This document shows, in pieces, positions 16,980-25,947 of a stretch of 64,000 nucleotides of DNA (its first letter is position 1; each line of letters begins with the position of its first letter). The translations under genes were made by a program, and so were the position numbers. Location: positions 62,001 through 126,000 of the forward strand of contig NZ_MPSB01000004.1 of NCBI RefSeq assembly GCF_001981525.1, read 5' to 3'. The notes below the pieces were generated by a model that worked only from the letters and a program-made list of their open reading frames with translations, was not told the origin of the DNA and did not search any database. The DNA is from Sphingomonas jeddahensis. Its GTDB lineage: Bacteria; Pseudomonadota; Alphaproteobacteria; Sphingomonadales; Sphingomonadaceae.

Positions 16980-18359
16980 TTACGCACCACCTGCACCACC
17001 CTGCCGCTGGCGGCGCTGGCCGCTCTTGGCCGCCGCGCCTTCTTCGCCCGACAGCTGGCCGGTGATCACTTCCATGCCCGGCTTGAGGCCGCCTGAGAGC
17101 ACTTCGGTGACGCTGCCGTTGGTGTCGCCGGTGGTGACCTGCACCGCCTGCGGCTGGCCGTCCGCGCCCTTGATGTACAGCGTCTGCTGCGCACCGCGGC
17201 CCAGCGTCGCCGTGCGTTCGGGGCGGTCGCCGCGGCGGGGGCGGAAGGTGAGCGAGCCGGCGATGCCGCCGCTCTCGCCGGCACCAGCGGCGGGCGCCGG
17301 CTTGAAGCGGAACGCGGCGTTCGGGACGAGCAGCACATTCTTCTTGTCGCTGGTGACAATATCGGCGGTCGCGGTCATGCCGGGGCGCAGCTCCATCGTC
17401 GGGTTAGCGACGGTCAGGTCGGCGGCATAGGACACCACCTGGCCGGTGGTGCTGGTCGCGCCGGTCGTGCTGCTGGACGAAGAGCTTGCCGTGCTGGCGG
17501 TGAGGTTCGAGCCGAGATCGACGCGGGTGATCGTCGCCGGGAAGGTGCGGCCGGGGAAGGCGTCGACGGTAAAGTCGGCCTTCTGCCCTTCCTTGACCGA
17601 TCCGACGTCCGCCTCGTCGATCGCCACCTCAAGCTTCATCTTGCTGAGGTCCTCGGCAATGACGAACAGCGTCGGCGTGTTGAACGATGCGGCGACCGTC
17701 TGACCGGGATCGACCTGGCGCGCCAGCACCACGCCGTTGACCGGCGAGACGATGATTGCGCGCTGCCGCTGCGTCTGGTTCTGCGACAGATTGGCGCGCG
17801 CGGCCTGGACGTTCGCCTCCGCGACGCGCAGCGCGGCCACCGCGCGCTGCGCATTGGCCCGGCCCGTCTGAAGCTCGGTCTTCGACGGCACGCGGCCGTT
17901 CGACAGGCGGTACACTTCCTCCAACCGGGCGAGTTGCGCCTGCGCCTCGGACACGGTGGCGCGCGCCTGGTTGACGCTGGCGACATTGGCGGCGAGCTGC
18001 GCCTGGCCGGCGCGGATCTGGTCATCGATCTGTTCGGGATCGATCAGCGCCAGCGCCTGCCCCGCCGTGACGCGATCGTTGACGTCAACCACCACGCGGG
18101 TGACGAGGCCCGACAGCTGCGAGCCGACCGTCACTTGATTGGTCGGCGCGAGCTTGCCGGTGGCAGAGACGGTAACGGTGAGATCGCCGCGCCGCACCGG
18201 CGCGGTGGCGAAGCCCGCCGCCTCCTTCGATCCGAACAGCCGCAGGCCGAGCAGGATCAGCAGCAGCACGCCGACGCCGATCGCGACCCATTTGACCCAG
18301 CGCCGCCACGCGGGCTGCGCCTTCACGCCCAGAAATTCGTCGGTGTCTGGGGTCGCCAT
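16980..18359 (-). CDS. MacA-type periplasmic adaptor (membrane fusion protein)
   Basis: The 459-residue protein has a cytoplasmic start, one transmembrane anchor (WVAIGVGVLLLILLGLRLF), and the RND/ABC adaptor order. A lipoyl half comes first (VTVSATGKLAPTNQVTVGSQ), then a coiled-coil hairpin rich in Ala/Gln (residues about 115-200), the second lipoyl half with VNGVVLARQVDPGQTV, then beta-barrel domains. A low-complexity Ser/Thr run (SASSSSSSTTGATSTTG in part) in the barrel region and a basic C-terminal tail are unusual. It links the inner-membrane ABC pair to the outer-membrane factor. Its ATG overlaps the stop of the outer-membrane factor gene. Confidence 0.88.
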   Translation of the reverse strand: MATPDTDEFLGVKAQPAWRRWVKWVAIGVGVLLLILLGLRLFGSKEAAGFATAPVRRGDLTVTVSATGKLAPTNQVTVGSQLSGLVTRVVVDVNDRVTAGQALALIDPEQIDDQIRAGQAQLAANVASVNQARATVSEAQAQLARLEEVYRLSNGRVPSKTELQTGRANAQRAVAALRVAEANVQAARANLSQNQTQRQRAIIVSPVNGVVLARQVDPGQTVAASFNTPTLFVIAEDLSKMKLEVAIDEADVGSVKEGQKADFTVDAFPGRTFPATITRVDLGSNLTASTASSSSSSTTGATSTTGQVVSYAADLTVANPTMELRPGMTATADIVTSDKKNVLLVPNAAFRFKPAPAAGAGESGGIAGSLTFRPRRGDRPERTATLGRGAQQTLYIKGADGQPQAVQVTTGDTNGSVTEVLSGGLKPGMEVITGQLSGEEGAAAKSGQRRQRQGGAGGA

Positions 18360-19816
18360 CAGCGGTTTCCATCCTGATCGGGGGCCTGAGGGGTAGTGGT
18401 GGAATCCCAGCCGCCGCCAAGCGCGGTGTAGAGCTGGACGAGAGCGGTGGCGTGGTCGGCACGCGCCTGCGCCGCGCTGTTGCGTGCGGAAAGCAGCGAT
18501 GCCTCCTGCTGGCTCAAGGTGGTGAAATCGGTGAGGCCGGTGCGGTATTGGCTGCGGCTGAGGATCGCGCTGTTGTTCGCCGCCTCCAGTGCGACACCGA
18601 ACTCACGCTCGCGTACCTCGGCGGTGTTGAGCGCGACGACGGCATTCTCGATCTCCTCAAGCGCGGTGAGCACGGCCTGCTTGTACGTGGCGAGCGCGGC
18701 GTCCGTGGCGGCCTCAGCGCTGCGCACCTGGCTGTTGAGGCGGCCGCCGTTGAAGATCGCTTGGGTCAGCCCGGCGAACAGCCCGCCGGTGACCGTGTCG
18801 AGCAGGCCGCCGAGATTGCCGGCGCGGGTATCGATATTGCCGCTGATCGCCAGCGCCGGATAGAGCGCCGCCTTGGCGACGCCGATCTGCGCGGTGGCGG
18901 CGGCAAGGCTGCGCTCGGCGGCGCGCACGTCGGGGCGCTGGCGCAGCACGTCGGCAGGGATACCGATGCCTTGTGTCTGCGGCCCGCGCGGGATCGGCTT
19001 GGTCGCAGCGAGCAGCGGCTTTAGCGCGCCAGGCGCTTGCGCGGTGAGGACGCCGAGGCGCGACACGGCGGCGTTATATTGCTGCTCGATCTGCGGCACC
19101 GATGCGGCGGTCTGGGCGCGCTGCGCCCGCGCCTGTTCCTGATCGAGGCTGGAAACGAGCCCCGCCTGGACGCGGAAGCCGGCGATCTCGAGATTGTCGT
19201 CCTGCAGCGCAAGGCTGTCGCGCGCATTGACGAGTTGGAGCTGGTAGAGCCGCGCGAGGACGTAGTTGCGCGCGACCTCCGCCTGCACCGAGAGCAGCAC
19301 CGTCGCCTGGTCGAAGCCGGACGCCTCATATTGCGCGCGGCTCGCCTCCACCGTGCGGCGCACTTCGCCGAACAGGCCGAGCTGATATTGCGCATCGAGG
19401 CCGAGCGAGAAGTTGGAGCCGCCGCCGCCGCCAATGCTCTGCGTGGTGCCATCGGGCAGGGTGATCAGCGTCTGTCCGCCGCGCAGCGTTTCGGATCGGC
19501 TGAACCCGCCCGAGCCGTTGAGCGTGGGCAGCAGGCTGGCGCGGCTCTGCAACAGCGCCTCGCGCGCCTGGCGGAGGCGAGCGGTGGCCTGCGCCACGTC
19601 GAGATTGGCGGTGGCGGCCTGCTCGACCAGGTCGCCGAGCACCGGATCGTCGAAGCTGCGCCACCAGCGCGTCAGATCGTCGCGCTTGGGGCCGGCCGTG
19701 ACGGAAAAGGCGTCAGGCACCCCGAGCTCGGCGGTGGTGCGTGGGCGATAGTCCGGCCCGACGGTACAGCCGCCTAGTGCGGCGACGAGGAGGAGCGATG
19801 CCCGCATGCGCGTCAT
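18359..19816 (-). CDS. efflux outer-membrane factor (NodT/TolC family lipoprotein)
   Basis: The 485-residue protein has a lipoprotein signal with lipobox LGGC, followed by TVGPDYRPR, the standard opening of NodT-type factors. Two TolC repeats contain LDVAQATARLRQAREALLQS and GLVSSLDQEQARAQRAQTA helices. It should form the trimeric outer-membrane channel of the exporter. The ATG at 19816 was chosen; one further upstream at 19855 and one downstream at 19807 are possible. It is the first gene of the four-gene efflux operon. Confidence 0.9.
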   Translation of the reverse strand: MTRMRASLLLVAALGGCTVGPDYRPRTTAELGVPDAFSVTAGPKRDDLTRWWRSFDDPVLGDLVEQAATANLDVAQATARLRQAREALLQSRASLLPTLNGSGGFSRSETLRGGQTLITLPDGTTQSIGGGGGSNFSLGLDAQYQLGLFGEVRRTVEASRAQYEASGFDQATVLLSVQAEVARNYVLARLYQLQLVNARDSLALQDDNLEIAGFRVQAGLVSSLDQEQARAQRAQTAASVPQIEQQYNAAVSRLGVLTAQAPGALKPLLAATKPIPRGPQTQGIGIPADVLRQRPDVRAAERSLAAATAQIGVAKAALYPALAISGNIDTRAGNLGGLLDTVTGGLFAGLTQAIFNGGRLNSQVRSAEAATDAALATYKQAVLTALEEIENAVVALNTAEVREREFGVALEAANNSAILSRSQYRTGLTDFTTLSQQEASLLSARNSAAQARADHATALVQLYTALGGGWDSTTTPQAPDQDGNR

Positions 19817-19901
19817 GGGGGCGAAATGGCCGGAGGCGATGCGAGGGTCCAGCATTTTAGTGTCGCGAGATGTCGCAGTGGGGGGCTTTGTTCAGGAACG
19901 A

Positions 19902-21935
19902 TCATTCCAGCTCGAGCAGGATTTGATCAACGGTGACGCTCTCGCCCGCGGTGACGCGGACGGCAGCGATCGTTCCGTCCTCCTCGGCGCGGACAACATT
20001 CTCCATCTTCATCGCCTCAATTACGGCGAGCGACTGGCCAGCCGTCACCGCGTCGCCGGCGCGCACGTCAAGGCGCACGAGCAGGCCGGGCATGGGCGCG
20101 CGAATGTGCCTCGCTTCCGCGGCGGAGCCGGGTTCCGTGAGGTGACGGGCGTAAGCCGCGATGCGCGCCGGGAGCACCCGCGCCTCATGGCGCGTGCCAC
20201 GGGTGCGCAGCACGACGCCGAGCCGCGTGCGCGCGACCTGTACGGCAACGGGTGCGCCGTCGATTGTGGCGCGGATCAGGGTGGCGCCGGGGACGTAATC
20301 GTGACCGATCGTGACCGGCGTGCCATCGACGCAGATACTCTTCGCCATCTCGACTGCAAAGTCCCGCGTTCCGATGCTGACCGACCAGGCGGTCGGCGCT
20401 GCCCCTCGTGATTGCGTGGCGGTGACGCATGCGGCAAGCGCCGCCAGCCCGCACAGGAACGCGTCCGAAGCGGGGGCGCCGTGGAAGCCGCTTGGATATT
20501 CCTCGGCAATAAAGCCGGTGGACAAGTCACCGATGCGGAAGCGCGGGTGCTGCATCAGCGCGGAGAGGAAGTCGATGTTGGTGGCTGGACCTTCGATCTC
20601 GAACGCGTCGAGCGCGTCGATCTGCGCGTCAATCGCGACGATGCGGCTGGGCGCCCAGGTGATGAGCTTGGCGATCATCGGGTCGTAAAAGCGGCTGACC
20701 TCGCCGCCCTCGGCAACGCCATCATCGACGCGAATTTCTCCCCTCCCGCTTGCGGGAGGGGTCGGGGGAGGGCCTGCCTCAGCGGCGTGCTCGCTTGCGG
20801 ACACGCCCACCCCTACCCCCTCGCGCAAGCGGGAGGTGGATGGCGGACGATAGCGCACCAGCCTCCCCGTACTCGGCAGGAAGCCGCGGTAAGGGTCTTC
20901 GGCATAGACGCGAGTCTCGACCGCCCAGCCATCGAGCCGGACTTCGGCCTGCGTGAACCCAAGCCGCTCGCCGGCGGCGACACGGATCATCTGCTCGACC
21001 AAGTCGAGCCCGGTCACCATTTCCGTAACGGGGTGCTCGACCTGAAGCCGCGTGTTCATTTCAAGGAAGTAGAAGCTTTCGCCCGTCGGATCGGCGCCCG
21101 AGACGATCAGCTCCATCGTGCCGGCGCTGTGATACCCGACGGAGCGGGCGAGCGCGACCGCCTGCTCGCCCATGGCACGGCGCATGTCGGGGGTGACGAA
21201 TGGTGACGGCGCTTCCTCCACCACCTTCTGGTGACGTCGCTGGATCGAACATTCGCGTTCGCCGAGGTACACGATGTTGCCGTGCTGGTCGCCGAGCAGC
21301 TGGATCTCGATGTGGCGCGGGCTTTCGATAAACTTCTCGATGAAGACGCGGTCGTCGCCAAAGCTCGCCTGGCCTTCGCGGCGGGTGGCGTCAAAGCCTT
21401 CGCGCACGTCGCCCTCGTTCCAGGCGAGCCGCATGCCCTTGCCGCCGCCGCCGGCCGCCGCCTTCATCATCACGGGAAAGCCGATCTCGCGCGCAATTCG
21501 TAGCGCGTCTTCGGTGTGCTCGATCGCGCCGAGATGACCGGGGACGACATTGACGCCCGCGGCTCGGGCGATTTTCTTCGATTCGATCTTGTCGCCCATC
21601 GCAGCGATGGCCGCCGGCGGTGGGCCGATGAAGGCGATACCGGCGGCGGCGCACGCTTCGGCGAAGCTTGCGCGTTCGGAAAGGAAGCCATAGCCGGGAT
21701 GGATCGCCTCCGCGCCAGTCGCGCGGGCGGCGGCAATTATCGCGTCGGCGTCGAGGTAGCTTTCCGCCGCCGGCGCAGGGCCGATCCGCACCGCCTCGTC
21801 AGCCATGGCGACATGCGGCGCGCGCACATCTGCGTCGGAATAGACGGCAACGGTGGCGATGCCCATGCGCCGCGCGGTACGGATCACCCGGCATGCAATC
21901 TCGCCGCGGTTAGCGATCAGGATTTTGCGGAACAC
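19902..21935 (-). CDS. acyl-CoA carboxylase alpha subunit (biotin carboxylase + biotin carrier) with in-frame repeat insertion
   Basis: The 677-residue protein starts at GTG with FRKILIANRGEIACRVIRTA. It has the biotin carboxylase ATP-grasp loop (AAAGGGGKGMRL), FLEMNTRLQVEHPVTEMV and a C-terminal biotinyl domain with EAMKMEN, the biotin Lys near residue 643. This is the layout of methylcrotonyl-, geranyl- or propionyl-CoA carboxylase alpha chains. It carboxylates biotin with bicarbonate and ATP. The beta subunit is probably the product of 24343-25725. Residues about 367-400 have no counterpart in the family: they are the 99-bp palindromic repeat at 20738-20836, read in frame between RLVRYRPP and IRVDDGV. 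Otherwise length and motifs are normal. Confidence 0.9.
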   Translation of the reverse strand: MFRKILIANRGEIACRVIRTARRMGIATVAVYSDADVRAPHVAMADEAVRIGPAPAAESYLDADAIIAAARATGAEAIHPGYGFLSERASFAEACAAAGIAFIGPPPAAIAAMGDKIESKKIARAAGVNVVPGHLGAIEHTEDALRIAREIGFPVMMKAAAGGGGKGMRLAWNEGDVREGFDATRREGQASFGDDRVFIEKFIESPRHIEIQLLGDQHGNIVYLGERECSIQRRHQKVVEEAPSPFVTPDMRRAMGEQAVALARSVGYHSAGTMELIVSGADPTGESFYFLEMNTRLQVEHPVTEMVTGLDLVEQMIRVAAGERLGFTQAEVRLDGWAVETRVYAEDPYRGFLPSTGRLVRYRPPSTSRLREGVGVGVSASEHAAEAGPPPTPPASGRGEIRVDDGVAEGGEVSRFYDPMIAKLITWAPSRIVAIDAQIDALDAFEIEGPATNIDFLSALMQHPRFRIGDLSTGFIAEEYPSGFHGAPASDAFLCGLAALAACVTATQSRGAAPTAWSVSIGTRDFAVEMAKSICVDGTPVTIGHDYVPGATLIRATIDGAPVAVQVARTRLGVVLRTRGTRHEARVLPARIAAYARHLTEPGSAAEARHIRAPMPGLLVRLDVRAGDAVTAGQSLAVIEAMKMENVVRAEEDGTIAAVRVTAGESVTVDQILLELE
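20738..20836. repeat. palindromic repeat inside a coding sequence (CTCCCGCTTGCGGGAG type)
   Basis: It begins CTCCCCTCCCGCTTGCGGGA and ends CGCGCAAGCGGGAGG, with CGCCCACCCCTACCCCC near the right end. It matches in outline the intergenic copy at 21941-22044. It is 99 bp (33 codons), contains no stop in the gene's frame, and lies wholly within the acyl-CoA carboxylase alpha gene. Confidence 0.85.
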
Positions 21936-21940
21936 GTCAC

Positions 21941-22044
21941 CTCCCCTCCCGCTTGCGGGAGGGGGCCGGGGGTGGGCCTGTCCGCTCGCGATGGTCTTCG
22001 TTTGAAGATACGCCCACCCCTTACCCCTCCCGCAAGCGGGAGGG
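21941..22044. repeat. palindromic repeat (CTCCCGCTTGCGGGAG type)
   Basis: It begins CTCCCCTCCCGCTTGCGGGA and ends CCTCCCGCAAGCGGGAGGG. The ends are inverted copies and each is itself a short hairpin. It fills the gap between bioB and the acyl-CoA carboxylase gene and is the sister of 20738-20836. Confidence 0.85.
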
Positions 22045-22046
22045 AC

Positions 22047-23051
22047 TTAAGCGGCCGCCATCCGCATCGGCTCTGCCGCTTCCATCGGCTTCAGCCCCAA
22101 CTTGCCGAACAGCGCCGCGTCGGCGCTGTCGCCGCGGTTACCCGCGGTGAGCAGCTTGTCGCCGGTGAAGATCGAATTGGCACCCGCCATGAAACACAGG
22201 GCCTGAGTCGCGTCGCTCATCGATTCGCGCCCAGCCGACAGGCGCACCATGCTGAGCGGCATAGTAATGCGCGCCACCGCAACGGTGCGGATGAACTCGA
22301 TATCGTCGATCTTCGCCATCGGCGTGTCGGCGAGCATGTCGCCCAGAACCGTGCCCTTCACCGGCACAAGAGCGTTGACCGGCACGCTTTCGGGGTGGCG
22401 CGGCAGCGTGGCGAGCGCGTGCACAAAGCCGACGCGATCGGCGCGCGTTTCACCCATTCCGACGATGCCGCCGCAGCAGACGTTGATCCCGGCCTCCCGG
22501 ACATGCTCCAGCGTATCGAGCCGTTCGCCGAAGCTGCGGGTGGTGATGACGTCGCCGTAGCGTTCGGGCGAGGTGTCGATATTGTGATTATAGTAATCGA
22601 GCCCAGCGTCGCCGAGCCGCCGTGCTTGGGCTGGGGTGAGCATGCCCAGCGTCATGCACGTTTCCATGCCCATCGCCCGCACGCCTTCAATCATGGCGAT
22701 GATCGCGTCCATGTCGCGATCCTTGGGATTGCGCCACGCCGCGCCCATGCAGAACCGCTGGCTGCCGGCGTCTTTCGCCTCGGCGGCGCGCTGGAGCACA
22801 CTGCGCACGTCCATCAGCTTGGTGGCCTTCACACCACTTTCGGCATGGGTGGATTGCGAGCAATAGCCGCAATCCTCCGGGCAGCCGCCGGTCTTGATCG
22901 ACAGCAAGGTGCAAAGCTGCACCTCACCGGCGGCGTGATGCGCACGGTGCACGCCCTGTGCCTGCCACATCAACTCATCGAACGGCAGATCGAACAGCGC
23001 GGCGATCTCGTCTCGCGTCCAATCGTTGCGGGTCCCATCGATACTCGTCAT
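22047..23051 (-). CDS. bioB: biotin synthase
   Basis: The 334-residue radical-SAM enzyme has the cluster motif [12 protein letters not shown] (Cys 57, 61 and 64) and the second-cluster region [16 protein letters not shown], followed by [14 protein letters not shown]. It inserts sulfur into dethiobiotin to make biotin. The start [11 protein letters not shown] is at 23051; codons further upstream belong to the LprI-like gene region. Its ATG overlaps that gene's stop. No other bio genes are in the window. Its place beside a biotin-dependent carboxylase gene fits a cofactor supply role. Confidence 0.95.
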   Translation of the reverse strand: MTSIDGTRNDWTRDEIAALFDLPFDELMWQAQGVHRAHHAAGEVQLCTLLSIKTGGCPEDCGYCSQSTHAESGVKATKLMDVRSVLQRAAEAKDAGSQRFCMGAAWRNPKDRDMDAIIAMIEGVRAMGMETCMTLGMLTPAQARRLGDAGLDYYNHNIDTSPERYGDVITTRSFGERLDTLEHVREAGINVCCGGIVGMGETRADRVGFVHALATLPRHPESVPVNALVPVKGTVLGDMLADTPMAKIDDIEFIRTVAVARITMPLSMVRLSAGRESMSDATQALCFMAGANSIFTGDKLLTAGNRGDSADAALFGKLGLKPMEAAEPMRMAAA

Positions 23052-23434
23052 CGGGTCCACATCAGGTCCTTCAATTGCTTGGTCCGTTCCCTGGTCAGGC
23101 GTGCAAGGCATTGCCCGCGCACCATCGGCTGCATCGATCCACCGGCGACCTCGCCGCCTTCGATCACGCATTGCTTGTCGCGGAATTGCAGCCAAGCGCG
23201 CTGGCTGGCAAGCGTCGCCGCAGCATAGCCCAAGCCGCCGCCGCGCCGGCCGTCCTCCGCATCGCGTTCCTTCATCAGGGCGTAGGTCTGCTTCCATTGC
23301 GCGTTGAGCGCATGGTCAGCGCGGCGCAGGTCGGCCCCGGCGCGGGCATTCATCTCCGCCTGCGTCTGGGCAGCGGCTGGCTGGCCGGCGGCGACCATCA
23401 TGAGCGCAGCGGCGCTGGCAAGAACCTTGATCAT
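23048..23434 (-). CDS. LprI-like (DUF1311) exported protein
   Basis: The 128-residue protein starts [18 protein letters not shown], a clear Sec signal ending AAA-Q. The mature part has the DUF1311/LprI pattern, a helical domain with paired cysteines in [10 protein letters not shown] and VRGQCLARL and the QRAWLQFRD motif. LprI of mycobacteria is a lysozyme inhibitor, but most proteobacterial members are uncharacterised. ATG 23434 is preferred over 23446 because GGAG stands 6 nt before it. The ribosome-binding site lies within the inverted repeat 23437-23490. The stop overlaps the bioB start. Confidence 0.8.
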   Translation of the reverse strand: MIKVLASAAALMMVAAGQPAAAQTQAEMNARAGADLRRADHALNAQWKQTYALMKERDAEDGRRGGGLGYAAATLASQRAWLQFRDKQCVIEGGEVAGGSMQPMVRGQCLARLTRERTKQLKDLMWTR

Positions 23435-23436
23435 CC

Positions 23437-23490
23437 TGAACTCCATATCCGTCCCGATGCGTCAACGCACCGGCACGGATATGGAGTTCA
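23437..23490 (-). promoter_or_regulatory. 16-bp perfect inverted repeat covering the RBS of the LprI-like gene
   Basis: The arms TGAACTCCATATCCGT (23437-23452) and ACGGATATGGAGTTCA (23475-23490) are exact reverse complements around a 22-nt spacer that can pair again (TGCG/CGCA). On the transcript one arm contains the GGAG Shine-Dalgarno of the gene starting at 23434; the other arm begins 9 bp after the hydratase stop. It may be a terminator for the hydratase or a translation switch. Confidence 0.65.
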
Positions 23491-23498
23491 CCGGCGCC

Positions 23499-24290
23499 TT
23501 AGCGGCCCTTGAACACCGGCTTGCGCTTCTCGAGGAAGCTCATGCCGCCCTCGCGCGAATCCTCCGAGCCGCCGGCGAGGCGCTGGCCTTCCGCCTCGGC
23601 GCGCAACACCTGATCGAACGTGCCGTCGAGCGCGATCTGGATGTTCTTGCGCATTGCCGACAGTGCGACGGTCGGTCCGGCGGCAAGGCGAGTGGCCATT
23701 GCCAGTGCCTCGTCCATCAGTGCGGCATCATCGACCGCCTTGTAGATCAGGCCCCATTGCTCGGCCTGTTCGGCGGAGATCCGCTCGCCCAGCATCATCA
23801 TCTGCGTGGCGCGCGCTTTGCCGATCGCCTTGGCGAGCAACCAGGTCGAGCCGCCATCGGGAACGAGGCCAATATTGACGAACGCCTGGAGGAAATAAGC
23901 GCTCTTGCCCGCGAAGACGAAATCGCCCGACAGGCCCATCGAACAGCCGACGCCCGCCGCCGGGCCGTTGACTGCCGTCACCACCGGCACCGGCAGGTTC
24001 ATGATCTGGCTCATCAGCGGATTGTAGAAGTTCATCAGCGCGCGGTGGCTGGTGTCGCCGCCCTTGATGCGCGTGTCGCCGCCGCCGCGCGCCTGAAGAT
24101 CGGCGCCCGAGCAGAACGCCCGGCCAGCACCCGTCAGCAGCACCGCACGGGCGCCCTGAAGATCATAAAGCGCGACCGTGAGATCCTCGGCGAGTTGAAT
24201 CGATGCCGCGTTCAGCCGCTCAGGGCGGTTGAGCGTGACGACCAGAACGTCGCCCTTCTTCTCGGTCAGGATCGTTTCGTAATCAGCCAT
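23499..24290 (-). CDS. enoyl-CoA hydratase/isomerase family protein
   Basis: The 263-residue crotonase-fold protein has the oxyanion-hole segments GAGRAFCSGADLQ and AVNGPAAGVGCSMGLSGDFVFA. The position of the usual second catalytic Glu reads VPDGGSTWLL, with Asp there, the pattern of PaaG/FadB1x-type isomerases and other atypical members. It probably acts on an unsaturated acyl-CoA in the cytoplasm. It lies in an operon-like run with acyl-CoA carboxylase genes, suggesting a branched-chain, acyclic terpene or odd-chain acid degradation route. GGGAGAGAG precedes ATG 24290. Confidence 0.85.
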   Translation of the reverse strand: MADYETILTEKKGDVLVVTLNRPERLNAASIQLAEDLTVALYDLQGARAVLLTGAGRAFCSGADLQARGGGDTRIKGGDTSHRALMNFYNPLMSQIMNLPVPVVTAVNGPAAGVGCSMGLSGDFVFAGKSAYFLQAFVNIGLVPDGGSTWLLAKAIGKARATQMMMLGERISAEQAEQWGLIYKAVDDAALMDEALAMATRLAAGPTVALSAMRKNIQIALDGTFDQVLRAEAEGQRLAGGSEDSREGGMSFLEKRKPVFKGR

Positions 24291-24342
24291 TTCGGTCTCT
24301 CTCCCTCATTGTCCCGCTCCGGCTTGGAGAAGGGTGATAATG

Positions 24343-25725
24343 TCAGCTGCCCGCCGATTGGCGTAGCGCGCGTGCGATCGTCGCCCGCGTTGCGGCGGGC
24401 CGGATCACCGCATCGACGAGCCCCGACGCTACGGCATGGCGGGGATCAGCGATGCGCGCGGCATAGTCACGTCTTTTTTGATGTTCGTTCAAGCCGAACA
24501 GGCGCTCGGCCGCCGCGGCGCCGCCCATCGCGGCGATCTCCGCGCCGGGCCAAGCATAGCATGCGGCGGTGCCGAGCGGCTTGGGGGCAAGCACCGCCCA
24601 GGCGCCGCCAAGCGCGCGGCGCGTGACGAGCGTGATCTGCGGCGCGCTGGCCTGCGCATAAGCGGCGAGCAGCGTGGCGGCGTGGCGAACGATGCCCCCC
24701 GCCTCCTCTGCCACGCCGGGCAGGAAGCCGGGCGAATCGACAATCGTGACGAGAGGCAGGCCGAAGCTGTCGCAGAACCGGACAAAGCGCGCCGCCTTGC
24801 GCGCCACGGCGCCGTCGATCGTGCCGGCGAGCACCAGCGGCTGACTGGCGACGATGCCGATCGCGCGTCCGTCGATGCGGACGAGCGCGCAGATGATGTT
24901 GCCGGCATGATCGGGCTGAAGCTCGAACAACTCGCGCTCGTCGGCGACGGCGCGGAGCAGTTCGCGCATGTCGTAGGGCATGTCGGGATCGAGCGGGACG
25001 AGCGTGTCCAACGCCGGCGTTTCACGATCCGGCGAATCGGGCGTCGATCGAGGGGGTGCTGCGTCGCCTGCGGCGGAGGGAAGAAACCCGAGAAGGTCGC
25101 GTGCGGCGACCAGCATCTCGATCTCATTGATGAAAGTGGCGTCGGCGATGCCGGTTCGGGTCGCGTGCAGGGTCGCACCGCCCAGCGACTCGGCGCTGAC
25201 CAGCTCCCCCGTGGCGCCGCGCAGGATGTCTGGGCCAGCGAGAAACAGGGTGCCGGGGGCGAGAATGAAGGTAACGTCGGCGAGTGCCAGCGACAATGCG
25301 GCGGTTCCGGCATGGTGGCCGAACAGCAAGGCGAGCTGCGGGACGACACCGGATGCCAGCGCCTGTCGCTGCATGACTGTGGTTTGCGCCGCCAGCGTGG
25401 CGAGGCCGTCGTTCAGCAACGCACCGGGAGAATCGTACAGGCCGATGATCGGCGCGCCCGCTGCGATCGCGCGGTCGATCAGTGCGGTGATCTTTTCGGC
25501 ATGTGGTGGCGTGATCGTGCCGTCTGCATCGGTCACGTCCTGCGCGAAGGCGAAGGCGCGTCGGCCGTTGATCGCTCCGGACGCGGTGACCACGCCCTCA
25601 CCGATCGGGGCGATTTCGGCGAGCGTTGCTTCATCGAACAAGATGTCGAGCCGCTCGCGGGCAGTGAGCCGGCCGCGAGCGTGTTGCGCCTCAATGCGCT
25701 GGTGTTGCTGTGCTGTCCCCGCCAT
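24343..25725 (-). CDS. acyl-CoA carboxylase beta subunit (carboxyltransferase)
   Basis: The 460-residue protein has the crotonase-like carboxyltransferase halves of PccB/AccD-type subunits. The N-terminal part has HARGRLTARERLDILFDE and the C-terminal part has IVDSPGFLPGVAEEAGGIVRH. It transfers carboxyl from biotin to an acyl-CoA. The start MAGTAQQHQRI has an excellent GGGAAGGGAG Shine-Dalgarno; the open frame upstream runs into a repeat. It is about 50 residues shorter than typical PccB, and a Pro/Asp-rich linker near residue 215 is loose. Its alpha partner is probably the gene at 19902-21935. Substrate (propionyl-, methylcrotonyl- or other CoA) is undetermined. Confidence 0.85.
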   Translation of the reverse strand: MAGTAQQHQRIEAQHARGRLTARERLDILFDEATLAEIAPIGEGVVTASGAINGRRAFAFAQDVTDADGTITPPHAEKITALIDRAIAAGAPIIGLYDSPGALLNDGLATLAAQTTVMQRQALASGVVPQLALLFGHHAGTAALSLALADVTFILAPGTLFLAGPDILRGATGELVSAESLGGATLHATRTGIADATFINEIEMLVAARDLLGFLPSAAGDAAPPRSTPDSPDRETPALDTLVPLDPDMPYDMRELLRAVADERELFELQPDHAGNIICALVRIDGRAIGIVASQPLVLAGTIDGAVARKAARFVRFCDSFGLPLVTIVDSPGFLPGVAEEAGGIVRHAATLLAAYAQASAPQITLVTRRALGGAWAVLAPKPLGTAACYAWPGAEIAAMGGAAAAERLFGLNEHQKRRDYAARIADPRHAVASGLVDAVIRPAATRATIARALRQSAGS

Positions 25726-25792
25726 CGCTCCCTTCCCTGCGCGTGTGCGGGGCGCAGGGCAAATGGCAATTCGGTCAGGTGGGGAAGCTCGC

Positions 25793-25898
25793 CATCCCGG
25801 ACTTGATCCGGAATCCAACCATCCACAGGAGCTGTCGCCTGCGCCTCAAGCCTAAGCGCATGCGGCACCATGGATCCCGGAACAAGTCCGGGATGACG
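25793..25898. repeat. bracketed palindromic repeat (CCCGGA type)
   Basis: CATCCCGGACTTGATCCGGA is mirrored by GGAACAAGTCCGGGATGACG around an unconserved centre. It lies in the 220-bp gap before the carboxyltransferase gene, where no other feature is visible. Confidence 0.7.
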
Positions 25899-25947
25899 GG
25901 TCGAAGGGGACAATGTTCCGCTTCTCACACCGGAAAGCCCGATCCTC

